DNA of 64,000 bases from Odontesthes bonariensis (taxonomy: Eukaryota; Chordata; Actinopteri; Atheriniformes; Atherinopsidae), in contig NC_134527.1 in assembly GCF_027942865.1 (NCBI RefSeq), forward strand, positions 1,686,748-1,750,747, in the 5' to 3' direction. The notes under the pieces are model-generated. The model was given only the letters and a program-made list of their open reading frames with translations, was not told the DNA's origin and made no database searches. Both the position numbers and the translations under genes were made by a program. Numbering within the stretch: position 1 is the stretch's first letter; each line of letters begins with the position of its first letter. This document shows, one piece after another, positions 17,690 through 30,900 of the stretch.

Positions 17690-20600
17690 CAATTCACTAA
17701 ATAAAAAAAATAAACTAAATCCTTTCAAAAAGTCCTGTAGTCTTTAAGAAATTAAACACAAATCTCCAAGCTGAGGGCACAGAAAAGGAAAGTAGTCCTG
17801 GTACAGACCCAGTTAAAGCATGACTGACAACATATTCACTTTATTTGTTCTAAGCATCACGAATAAGAAAACTTTGAGGACCATTTAAACACATTATGGT
17901 TGCATGTGTGTTCCTACCAGCTGTCACACATTTTAGTTGGTTTGAACTTGTTGCTTTTTGATGTGTTTTTATTACTAAAAACTGCACCTGGTTAGGTTTT
18001 TGATGGGTTTGAAAGTCTGCAAACTTTGTCTGTTTATGCTCCAACTTACAATTTAAAGATCCGTGATCAAATGCATTTATCGAGCATCTGCTGTTCAGTG
18101 TTTTTGGTCAACATTAGTTGCCTTTTTAGTGATGTGAAATAGAAATTCACAGTTAACCCTCCTGTTGTCTTGCGGGTCCAAAGTGACCCACTAGCATGTT
18201 TAGCTGTAGAAAAAATACCTTAAACTATCTTTTTCCAACTTGAAATGTTCTGACTTTTCCTAAAGGGACCCCATCATTAGAAAAAGTCATACTTTATTTT
18301 TGTTTATGTTTCCATGTGGGCTGTACACCACTAGGGTACAAAGATTGTCTCATGGGTCATTTTTGACCCGTGAATTATTTAAACACCAGAAAAAAGTTCA
18401 CTGTTTTTTTCCCTTTCTATATAATTAATTCAGAAGTAATTACTTCACATTTATATAGTTGCAATAATAAACCTTTATTATGTAAAAGAAAACTGAGAAA
18501 ACAAGAAAACTGTTGGTCCAACAGTTTGTGGTTAAAAAAAAAAAAAAAAAGTGTAATCCTGAAAACTGGTGATTGTCTTTTTGTATTGTGTAACAAAAAA
18601 TACATGATAAAAAATGTATTCAATTGAGCTGAATAGATAAATAACAGGTGGTTTCATCATACAAAATAGATTTTTGATTTAAAATTCAATTAAGTTGCTT
18701 TATTTTGGGGCTTTGGTAGGACGGGTCATTTTTGACCCGTAGGACAAAGGGAGTAAACACAATGTTAAGACCTCACAAAGGGTTAATACTTCTGACCACA
18801 AACATGTTGGCATTTAAAAAATACTTTTTGCAACTGACTCGTAAACCTGCATTTATTATATGCTATATATATATATGCTATGTGCTATATACTATACTGT
18901 AGATTTGTTTATAGCGAATGTTTATTCTCTATTTTTATTCTATTCTATTTGCTTGTTTCTCCTTTAATTGTTTACATATCTTTTATACTGTAGGCTGTTG
19001 CAACACAATCATTTCCCAAATTGGGATGAATAAAGTATTTATCTATCTATCTATCTATATTTGTGTATTTTTGGGCAAGGTGGGAATGGCGAAGACCGGC
19101 GGGTCCGTTCGACCCCAACACCTGGTCAAGCCCGTATCAGCGACTCGGGTGGCTGGCAGATACCTGAGCCACCAGAAAGGGTTGCCATGTCTGCCCGTGC
19201 CCCCTCTGCAGCAGACCTGTGAGCGGTACGTCACCGCTCTGGAGCCCATTGCAGACGCCGATGAGCTGATGCACACCAAGAAGCTGGTGGAAGAGTTCCA
19301 GAAAGCAGGAGGGCTGGGAGAGAGGCTGCAGAAAGGCCTCGAAAAGAGAGCCCGCAGCACTGAGAACTGGGTAAAACTGAGCCAGAAACTTTGGGCATTT
19401 CCATATAATCTGCACATATCAGAGGCTTTGTGACTTGGTACTGTATAAATGAATGATATATCTGATTTAATTAAATGTAAAAAAAGAACTTTACATGAAA
19501 AAAACGTCTAATTTTCCTCAAATCTTCGAAGGCAAACTTGGATTGTTCCTGTTTGTCTGATAAGCTTCTTTATCTCAGCCTGTGATTCACTCAGTCTGAG
19601 TCTGTGTCTCTTTGTTTCTGGAGCTGTCAGAGTGGTGGGTGCAACTCGCTTATCTGGAGTACCGAATGCCTGTGGTGGTCCACTCCAGTCCCGGGCTAGT
19701 CTTGCCCCGCATGGACTTCAACGATAAGCTGGGACAAATAAGGTGATCAAACACAAAGTGAAGGTGGTTCCATGTTCGGGGACTATTTTACTGTTTCGTT
19801 TTAGTGTTTCTTTCTTTTATGTTTACAGTTATTGAGGTTAAAGTAACAACCAAACGAGCCATTTACAGTGTTTCATAAAGCCTGACGCTGTGTTTCACAC
19901 AAAGTAAATTATTGTGTGTTTATTCGATGTGGACACATACCAACCTTAAAGGGACAGTTCGCCTCTTCTGACATGAAGCTGTGTGACATCCCATATCAGC
20001 AACATCATTTCTGAACATCTTCTATACTTCTATACTCCTGAAGTACCACAACAGAGTCATTGCAAAGTAAACACACAGGTGTGGCGTCGGTGGTAAAATA
20101 AAACGGTATCTGTCCGTTAAAACGACGGTTTTCATCGTCTGAGGGTTGAGAGAGACGTACTTTTCCAGTTGGAACCTGCTAACATGGTTCTATCAGTAAC
20201 TTTCAAAACAACGTGCTGCCATGATCTACTGTAGGAATTCTGAGCTAATTTTCACGAACTGTGTTTTTCATGGTTTTGCTCTGCTTTTTTTGGCTGAACC
20301 ACAAGTTGGGCCACTCGGGTTATTGCTTCTGGGCCGCATGTGGCCCGCGGGCCGCCATTTGAACAGCCCTGGATTAAATGAATAATCATATTATAATATG
20401 TATGTATATATATAATATATCATATTAGAATAATCATATTACTAATAACATTTGCACAAATATCATCATAGTACAATATAATGTAAATTATCCATATCCC
20501 CGTTATTGTTATACCGTTATTGTTAAATGTACAAATCTGTTTTTATTTAGTTTACTGATGTTTATTATTATTACTATTATTATTATTTACCCTACTCTTC

Positions 20601-23600
20601 ATACTGTAGTTTTGTATATAGCTGATGTTTATTCTCTATTTTTATTCTATTCTATTTGCTTGTTTTTACTTTAATTGTTTACATATCTTTTATACTGTAC
20701 GCTGCTGCAACACAATAATTTCCAAAATTGGGATGAATAAAGTACTTATCTACTGTATCTATATATCTATCTATATTCTCGCTCTTTAGGTTTGCTGCCA
20801 AACTCATAGCAGGTGTTTTGGACTTTAAGACGATGATCGACAAGTGAGTACAGCTTTCTGTCTTCCAGTGATAAATCAAAATATTTTGGTGTGCACTTTA
20901 AATTAAACATATTCCTTTAAAAAAAAGATTTTCCAATGTTTGTGATCAATTATCGTTTTCTTATTCAGACTTTATTGTGTTTGTCATTGTTTGGCTGTGT
21001 AAGCATTTAATGACACAACTTGTGTGTTTTTCAGTGAAACGTTGCCAGTAGAGAACATGGGAGGGAAGCCCCTGTGTATGAACCAGTACTACGAAGTACT
21101 TTCATCGTGCCGCATCCCCGGATTAAAGAGAGACTCCATAGTGAACCATGCCAAGAGCTCCCAGCCTCCCAAACACATCTCTGTGACTCACAACTTCCAG
21201 GTGAGGAGCGCTGCTTTAACCCCTCATACCTGATTTAAAACACAACTTCATTTATGAAAAGGGACATTTTTGTCCCCTTTTAAAACGACCTAAAAACATC
21301 ATATGTTAATATTTTTTTCCGCTTTTTTTTTTCGTAGATATTTTATTCCACTTCAGTTCTGATCATAACTATCAAGTTTTTAATTATTTTCAAAAATTTA
21401 ACCCTTTAAATACTGGTTTATATGATGTAAACGCCAATTTCTGTAAAAAAAAAAAAAAACTCACAAAAACTGCTGTATTTTCAATATATGGAATGCAAAG
21501 TAGAATTGTTGATGGGGGGTAATTATGGTCTGGGATATGTCAATGATCAGCAACAACATTGATTTTTAATTTTTTTTGCTATGTTTGATTTAACAAAAAA
21601 AAAAAAAAAAAACTCCTTAATTTCTGAAAAGGGACATTTTTAACAGACTCAATAATTCCACTTAGCATTCCATATTTTGAAAATACTGGCACCTAAAGGC
21701 TTAAAATTTGGGCTAAAAAGTTCAAATTGGCATCTAAAGGGTTAATTTTTTTTAAAAAATAATTGAAAACTTGGTGGTTATGATCAGAATTGAAGTGAAG
21801 TGGAAGAAAAGATTTCTGAAAAAAAGTGGGAAAAAATATTAACATATGGTATTTTGGGGATCATTTTAAAATGTCCTTTTTCAGAAATGAAGAAATTTCA
21901 TTTATTTATTTATTTTTTAAATCAGGCATAACAAAAAAATTAAAAATCCCTAAAAAAAAAAAAAAATCAATGTTGTTGCTAATCATTGACATATCCCAGA
22001 CCATAATTATCCCTACTCAATAATTCCACTTTGCATTCCAATTTTGAAAATACTGGCACCTAAAGGCTTAAAATTTTGGCTAAAAAGTTCAAATTGGCAT
22101 CTAAAGGGGTATTTTTTTTTTTTTTTTTTTAGATAATTGAAAACTTGGTAGTTATGATCAGAACTGAAGTGGAATAAAAGATTTATGAAAACAAAAGTGG
22201 AAAAAAATATTAATATATGATGTTTTTAGGTCGTTTTAAAAGAGGACAAAAATGTCCCTTTTCAGAAATTAAGGAGTTTTTTTTTTCTACACAATGAAAA
22301 ATTGCATTGTATATGCTGTGTGTTTTGAAATTCGAAAAAATAGTCAAAAATGCACAACTGGACCAAATATGATGAGTATCACTATCTACAGTGTGAAATT
22401 AGAGGAGAAAGTTCACCTCAAGTGGAGAAAAATGTCCCCTATCAGGGATTAGGTTAAAGCCCTCTGGGCCATGTGGCAGGTTGACATTTTTCCAGCTCCA
22501 GCTGTTTGTTACCTCTGGTAAAACTCAACCTGACCAGCTGTGGATATCAGTTCTTCCAGCTGGATGTGTATAACAGCGATGGGACGCCACTGACAGAAGA
22601 TCAGCTCCGCCATCAGCTGGAGAGGATCTGCAGTGCGTCACAGGAGATGAACGCCGAGCCTGTCGGCATCCTCACCACCCAGCACAGAGACAGCTGGGGC
22701 GAGGCCTATCTCAGGCTCATAAAGGGTGAGTCCGCTCAAACCTCCGACCCTCTGAGCCACTGTGCCAAAGGTTGCTGCAGAACCAGCATCGTTTTCCAGT
22801 GGCTGTGTTTTCTGGGCCGTGCACAGGCTGAATTAACCGTCTGTTAAAAGATAACCAGGGCTGTGTTCGAAACCGCATACTTCTCATACTTCTCCTACTT
22901 CTCCTACTAACTTTTTGAGTTAGTATGCGAGTTTGAGTAAGCGAGATGTTCCCGGATGCATACTAGATTCTCCGAAATGTTGGGTATGCATGCACGTGTT
23001 CTACTCTACTTACAAATAAATCTGTTGAAATATCTGTTGAAAACATTTTGTGTGGATGTTTTCTTATGACTTTTCCAATATGGAATATATCCAAAATTCC
23101 CAAGCTTAACTTCCCATGGAAATTTACCGGAAGTTTTCCGCCCCATTGCAACCCTAGTAAGAACAAGTGTTGGGAAAAATGTTGTTTCATACACTCGATA
23201 AGAAAGGGGCTGTTGGTGTAGGGCTAATGGTGATTTCAGTCACATTCGCTAACCTGTCGGTCTTTGAATTCTTTATAAAGCAGCGAGGTGCTTTGCCATG
23301 TTAGACGTGTTCCCTCCCTTCGTCTGCACTCCGCTGTAGCGTGTCTTACACACCGGCTTCAGTGTCTGTCGGCTTGCCCTCACTATCTGCGAGGGAAGCA
23401 AAATAATTCCAGATTTCGCTTCTCCCGTCTTTTTGGTTTACAAGCCGGGGGCGGTCGGCAGGAGTTTCCGAACTTGTCGCCATCTCTAGCGTTACTCTCT
23501 CCCTCCCTCACTGCTCACCTGCTGCTGGTGTAGCTGAGGAGGAAAGCCAGTTAGCCCCGCCCACCAGCCCCTGCGTGCATGGAGTGTGACCAGAGAATGA

Positions 23601-26600
23601 CCGACTCGCTGCACAGACACAGAACGTTATTTTAAGAGAAGTATCGACACCAAAATAAGACCTTATCACGTCGTTTTTTGCATCAGGGTATCGTGATACC
23701 TTTCTAGTATCGGTATACCGTCCAACACTAAACTGGACAAAAGTCTGTGCACAACTGCACATTCAAAACGAATGAGTAGGTGTGTACAGACCTTTGACAG
23801 GTACTGTATTTTAGATTATTCAAGTTTAAGTTATTCAACAGCAGATTATCAGGAATTATAGTTCTGTAAAGGAATAAAATCTCAAGCTGTTTAAGTCTGA
23901 CACTTATAATACGCGAGAACCCTTTTGTGTACTTTTTGTGTCCAGATAAGACCAACAAAGAGTCCGTCGCAGCTATCCAAAAGAGCATCTTCACCCTGTG
24001 TTTGGATGGAGCTACGCCTGAAGTAACTCAGGAGATGTCCCGCAGCTGCGCTGCCGTCCAGATGCTGCACGGAGGAGGCAGCCGGTGGAACAGCGGCAAC
24101 CGCTGGTTCGACAAGACGCTGCAGGTGACCTCACGCTTTATCTAAAGGGAACGCATCAGTCAGCAAAGCTTCAAGGCAAAGCACTGGGTCTCAAGCCAAA
24201 TAAGGACACAAAGTTTTTCAGAAGCTTGTTTTTACTCGTTCAGTGTTCTTCCGGTTGGCAGCAAACCGGGTTTTTTACGTCCTCGACTGGGTGGAAACGT
24301 CTTGTGAGGTTTGATTTGTGCCAGTTGGATTTCTGGCTCAGCCGTCTCCCTCCTCTGTTATGTGGATGCTGCACTTGCCCTTTTCCAAGTCTCCTTCCGT
24401 TTTCCATCATTATGTTCTGATCAGCTAACATCCAGACAACATCTGGATACATCTGAGGTACCACCCCGAAGGATTTTTGGTCTATATCTGGCAGCTATAG
24501 TATAACCTGCTGCATCTTGTACAGGTGATGCTCCAAGACTTTCTGTTTCATACAGATTCTGAACAGCTTGTCCAGCCATTAGAATTTGGCTCAGATTATT
24601 ACACTCTACTCCTTTTTTAATTTTTTTTAGTTTCTTACACATCGCTCTCATGAACCGACCGTCACCTTTCCAATTCCTGGACGTTACATTGGAATGAAAC
24701 AAATGTCACTCACATCCGCTCAAATTGAGCGTGCACTATGAAATCCCCGGTTTAGTCGAGCTTTGTCAGGCTTTCTCCGGTGTTCTCCACCAGATGAGAA
24801 GCAGCAGGTCCCTGCAGAAGCTTTCAGTATTCTCTTATTCCGGTGAAGATGGCTGACGTTTCAACATGTTGCTTATAAATATATATTTATGTACATACCC
24901 TTCCTCATTAAGCAAGCTACATATCTCCGGAAAATGATTAAATAATGAGTAAGCATTGATTTTCTCCACTTTGCTGATTTCTTACATGTCATGTGAACAA
25001 AACTCAGTAAAGGGGAGTCCAGTAACCACATTTCTTTCTTTTTTTTTTTTTTTTTCAGTTTATTGTTGGAGAAGATGGGACGTGTGGTGCAAACTATGAG
25101 CATGCCCCAGCCGAGGGCCCGCCCATTGTGGCCTTGATCGACCATGTGGTGGAATACACGTAAGCACGCCAAAGATTATCGGTGTCGGGACATTTCTGCC
25201 AGTTTTCAGCAGGTGTTGCACATCACAGCCACAGGTGGAAAACCTTTATTTTAGGGCTGGGCGAGTTAACTCGTTATTATCGCCTTAACTCGTTAATTAT
25301 TTAACGCAGATACATGTTTTATCACGCATTAACGCAGGTTTTAATATTTATTTTATTATTGTAAAAGTCTGCTGCGGATCCGGAAAAGAAAGTAATCAGC
25401 GGATCCACCAAACATGGGCTGTGTTCAAAACCACATACTGCATACTTCCATACTGCATACTGCATACTCATCGATCAGACAGTATGCAGAGCGTTTACCC
25501 ACAATGCATCTCGCTCTTGTCCGAGCCGAAATCAGCCGCCCTGAACCTGATTTCTCTTAAAGGGGAATTCCTGTATTTTCAACATTAAGCCTCATTTCTG
25601 AGTCGTCTGCAGTGTTTTAGAACCCCCCTCACCGCTTTTTTGATGTTTACTGCTTTCTCCGGTATTTGCCTAATTTTGATTCTTCTCAACCTGCTTCAGA
25701 ACGGCAAGTCATGTGCATGTCTTAAAAGGTCCGTAAAAGCACAATAAACGTCCGTTTTCCGGACGTTTATTGCTGCCGGAAATGCTGCTAGGTGTATTGC
25801 ATTTCCGGTGCGAGAGAACTACAATCATGTCCGCTATCGACGAACATCCAGTCTTCAATACAACTCAATGGGATTTACAAAATGTCAAATAAAACACGAC
25901 AGAAGCAACTTTTCGCTACGAAATTTGATATGGATTACCAGTGCACACCAGTAACCACTCCGGTGAGCTGATGATTTTGAAAACGGACGTTTATTGTGCT
26001 TTTACGGACCTTTTAAGACATGCACATGACTTGCCGTTCTGAAGCAGGTTGAGAAGAATCAAAATTAGGCAAATACCAGAGACAGCAGTAAACATCAAAA
26101 AAGCGGTGAGGGGGGTTCTAAAACATTGCAGACGACTCAGAAAAGAGGCTTAATGTTGAAAATACAGGAATTCCCCTTTAAGCTCTAAACTCTGTAAACT
26201 TTAGCAACATTTGAAACATTTTCAGGAGAGAAAGTAGTCGTTTAGATCCCCAACGTGTTGAAAACCTGACAAAATACCGGCTGTTTACCATTTTGTTCCC
26301 ACGAATTCGGCGCTACTAAAGCTAGCCGCAGTGAGCAACGCACTTCCGGTTATTGTCACAAAATAAAATACCCGTTGCCTTTTATCATAGGGAAAGCCAT
26401 TAGGATACAATTGGTGCTTTTGTTTTGAAAACAGGAAGTGAACCTACCCTCGTTGTAGCTAGCTTGAAACTGCCGTTTTGACAGGAAATGACGATTGGCG
26501 ACGTCACGTTACGTTGCATCTTGGGTAGTTTGAGTATGAGTAGTAACCTCATGATGCATACCCAACATTTAGGAGAATCTAGTATGCATCCGGGAACTTC

Positions 26601-27844
26601 TCGCTTACTCAAACTCGCATACTAACTCAGAAAGTTAGAAGGAGTAGTAGGAGTATACGGTTTCGAACACAAACATGGAGAAGGGTACGGAAATTTTACT
26701 CGGCCATTTTCATTTTAAAGTTCTTCCAGACGGCGGAGTGGACAGAACCAAAGTCATCTGTAAACACTGCCAAGTTGAATTGTCTTCTCAGCGTAGTAGT
26801 TCCAGTCTAAAATATCACTTAAAGGCAAAACACACAACTGATAGCAGCAAGTCATTCAAGGAAACAGACAGTGGAGCGAGGCTTCTACATAAAAACTACA
26901 GAAAGATGCTGATGTTAAAAGTGTGTTTGCACAACAAATGTTATGGCACTTTCATTCATATGGCAGCACATTTAAAATAAAGCTAAATGCTAAAAGCTAT
27001 ACTGTACACTACTTTTGGATTCATTTTTTGGATTCTGCGTACAAATGCGATTAATCGTGATTAATCAGGGAAATCATGTGATTAATTAGATTAAACATTT
27101 TAATCGTTGCCCAGCCCTGGTTTATTTCTACGTGTCATTTGTTTTCTGTTGTTTGTGTTGACAGGAGAAAACCAGAGACGGCTCGTTCCCCCGCGGCGTC
27201 TTTGCCCACGCCGCGCAAACTGCACTTCAACATCACGCCTGAGATCAAGAGCGACATCGAGGAAGCGAAACGCAGCATCGACACGTGAGCGCAGCGTTCT
27301 GGACGCATTCATCCTTCTTGTTCTGGCGCTCGCCGTCCTTAAACCTTTCTCCCTCCACAGATTGGCTGGAGACCTGGACATAAAGGTTATTGTGTTCAGC
27401 CACTTTGGAAAAAATGTCCCCAAAGCTCACAAGATGAGCCCTGATGCCTTCATACAGGTGGCGCTGCAGCTGGCCTTCTACAGGTAACAGAACAGATGTC
27501 CTCACCTGGTGTTCTTCACCTGATTTACTTGAGATGGGGCTGAACTTTAAGATTAGGGTTCCCTCTTTGCTGTTGGCAGGTTGTACCGGCGCTGCTGTGC
27601 CACATATGAAAGTGCCTCCCTGCGCATGTACAGACTGGGTCGTACCGACACCATCCGATCAGCCTCAAGTGCCTCGGCCTCCTTTGTGAAAGCCTTCGAT
27701 AACCCCAGCACACAGGTCTGCATCTGTTTTAACACTAAACCAACCGGCTAACCCTAACCCCTGATACGGGAGTCTTTACTCAAATCTGAACACAAGAGCT
27801 GTGTTCCAAACCGCATACTGCATACTGCATACTGTATACTACAA

Positions 27845-27875
<31 letters not shown>

Positions 27876-27942
27876 ACATACTGCATACTACATACTGCAT
27901 ACTACATACTGCATACTGCATACTACATACTGTATACTACAA

Positions 27943-27973
<31 letters not shown>

Positions 27974-30900
27974 ACATACTACATACTACATACTGCATAC
28001 TGCATACTACATACTACATACTGCATACTTTATACTACATACTTTATACTGCATACTACATACTGATCGATCAGACAGTATGCAGAGCGTTTACCCACAA
28101 TGCATTTCGCTCCTGCCCGAGCCGAAATCAGCCGGCCTGAAGCTGATTTCTCTTAAGCTCTAAACTCTGTAAACTTTAGCAACATTTGAAACATTTTCAG
28201 GTGAGAAAGTAGTCGTTTAGATCCCCAACGTGTTGAAAACCTGACAAAATACCGGCTGTTTACAATTTTGTTCCCACGAATTCGGCGCTACTAAAGCTAG
28301 CCGCAGTGAGCAACGCACTTCCGGTTATTTTCACAAAATAAAATACCCGTTGCCTTTTATCATAGGGAAAGCCATTACGGTACAATTGGTGCTTTTGTTC
28401 TGAAAACAGGAAGTGAACCTACCCTCGTTGTAGCTAGCTTGAAACTGCCGTTTTGACAGGAAATGACGATCGGCGACGTCACGTTACGTTGCATCTTGGG
28501 TAGTTTAAGTATGAGTAGTAACCTCATGATGCATACCCAACATTTCAGAGAATCTAGTATGCATTCGGGAACTTAAAAAAAGTTAAAGTTAGTAGGAGTA
28601 GGAGTAGTAGGAGTAGTATGCGGTTTGGAACACAGCCACGGTGTTCAGGAGAGGTCGAGTCCTTGCTGCAGCATCTTGGGTTTGATTATGATCCAGGAAG
28701 AGAACATCAGACCATGTGAATGCATGAGTCCTGTTCCTGTTTATTCTAATTTCAGGAAATGTTAATGTTGTGTTTTACAGTTTAAAGTAACCTTTTTCTT
28801 GTTTTGCACAGAACATGGAGAAGGTGGATCTGATGGAGAAAGCTGTGAAAGCCCACAGGTCGTACACCAACATGGTGAGCCCTCACAACACCAGGGTTGG
28901 CAGATAGTCCAGTGGAATTCTGTCTTTAGGAATTGTATGTATTAAGGCCATTTAAATGTTACACTTTACTGAGTTGTAGGGGAGTTATCCCATACATCTG
29001 GTGGTTATTTAGAGTTCTATGTGAGAAAAACGTCAGCAAAGCATTCAGAACCCTGCAGAAGCCATTTTAAGCACATATTAAGCTTTTTATGGGCAGACTT
29101 TGAGCAGTTTATCCAGATGAATCTGAACAGATTTCCCAGAAGTTGTCAGCTTTGTCCAGGTGATGCAGATCTGCCCACCAACCAAACACTGTTATGTGTG
29201 GGGATTCTTACCTTGATCCACCGGAGGTTCTCCGTGCAGCAGCAAAGGGACGGCTGCTCATTTTACTTAGTTTTCTAACCTCATCACTCAGTCTAAATGT
29301 GTTGCAGTTGCTTCAGTCTTGTTGTTGGGTGCATTCACGCCCCCCTCAGTTGTGACTAATTTGATCTGAAAGTAACCTGAATCTGGTGAATTCTTTTGTC
29401 AACAGGCCATCAACGGCCAGGCCATAGACCGACACCTGCTGGGTCTCAAGTTGCAAGCCATTGAGGAAAAGCTGTCCATACCTGAGATCTTCAAGGATTC
29501 TGTTTACACCAAAGCGCTGCACTACCAGCTGTCTACAAGTCAGGTAAACGTTAGCTAAATGTTAGCTTCCTGCGCGCCTTAAACCAGAGGTAGAGCAGCC
29601 AAAAACTGTACTCCAGTAAAAGTACTGTTACTTCAGAATAATATGACTCAAGTAAAAGTAAAAAGTAGTCATCCAAATAATTACTTGAGTAAAAAAGTGC
29701 TCTGTGAAAAAACTACTCAAGTACTGAGTAACTGTTGAGTAACGTCTGATTTATTTAGTGCTTTTTTGTCTATTTTTTGCTTCTTTTGTCTGTTTTTGTG
29801 CTTTTTTTGTCTGTTTTTGTGCTTTTTTGTCTATTTTTTGCTTCTTTTGTCTGTTTTTGTGCTTTTTTGTCTTTTTTGTGCTTTTTTTTGTCTGTTTTTG
29901 TGCTTTTTTGCTTCTTTTTTGTCTATATTTTGCTCCTTTTTGTCTGTTTTTGTGCTTTTGTCTTTTTTGTGCTTTTTTTGTCTGTTTTTGTGCTTTTTTT
30001 GTCTGTTTTTGTGCTTTTTTGCTTCTTTTTTGTCTATATTTTGCTCCTTTTTGTCTGTTTTTGTGCTTTTGTCTTTTTTGTGCTTTCTTTGTCTGTTTTT
30101 GTGCTTTTTTGTCTTTTTTGCTTCTTTTTTGTCTATTTTTTGCTTCTTTTGTCTGTTTTGTGCTTTTTTTTGTCTGTTTTGTGCTTTGTTTTGTCTGTTT
30201 TTGGGCTTCTTTTTGTGACTCTTGGTGGCTGTTTTACCTTTTTTTTTTTTCTTTGCCAATTTGTTGTTGCTTTATGTCTTTGTTCTTTGTGGTTGTTGCA
30301 CCCCTCTGTGGTCATTTTGTGTGTTAGACTCCAGTTGTGTTTTTTTTTTTTTTACAGCATTTTTTTTAGGTCACTTTGAGTCTTAAATTTATTCTTTTAT
30401 TTATTCAACCAAGTCAAGTGAAATAAGGCAGCAGTCACAGAGAGAAAAAATGATTTAGTTATTAATCAGACAGACAAAAATACTAAATAATCATGTTTAG
30501 GCAAATTAGAGTTCATCCAATCGATAAAATAAATTAAAATGAATTAATTAATTACAAAATAGCTTAAATTAAAATAATCCAGGTAAATTCAAGAACTTCA
30601 ATAAAAAATAAGAGACTTAGGAAATGTTTAAAACATATGTAACCCATATGTAACCTAAAAACAAACATTCACCTATCCATGGGGGGAAAACGAGTTTAGG
30701 AAACTTAGCGCTACATGTTTCCTCAAGTTAGATGTTGAGTTTCTGCTGAAATGTGCGTTTGTTTTGGTTGCCACAGAAGACACATAATGTAGCTGCTGTT
30801 TCTCACTCTTTGTAAGGTAAACATGCTTTCAGTATGAGGCCTCGTCTGCGTCTTCATTTCCCACCGTTGGTTCTGACATTTTTCATCTGTTTGTTTGTTT

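Larger units (their letters stand above)
25252..27119 (+). mobile_element. hAT-type element copy C, host of a nested insertion, in crat intron 8
   Basis: Outer ends are TAGGGCTGGGC (25252) and GCCCAGCCCTG (27119). Flanks are CTTTATTT (25244-25251) and GTTTATTT (27120-27127), an 8-bp duplication with one mismatch. The 5' part stops at 25417 in AAACATGG and resumes at 26671 with the same octamer, exactly where copy B reads AAACATGGAGAAGG. Confidence 0.92.

Noticed and set aside
29758..30379. Long Phe/Cys/Leu-rich plus-strand frames, superficially like membrane proteins
   Set aside because: Low-complexity T-rich tandem array, open in several frames, inside a transposon in a crat intron.
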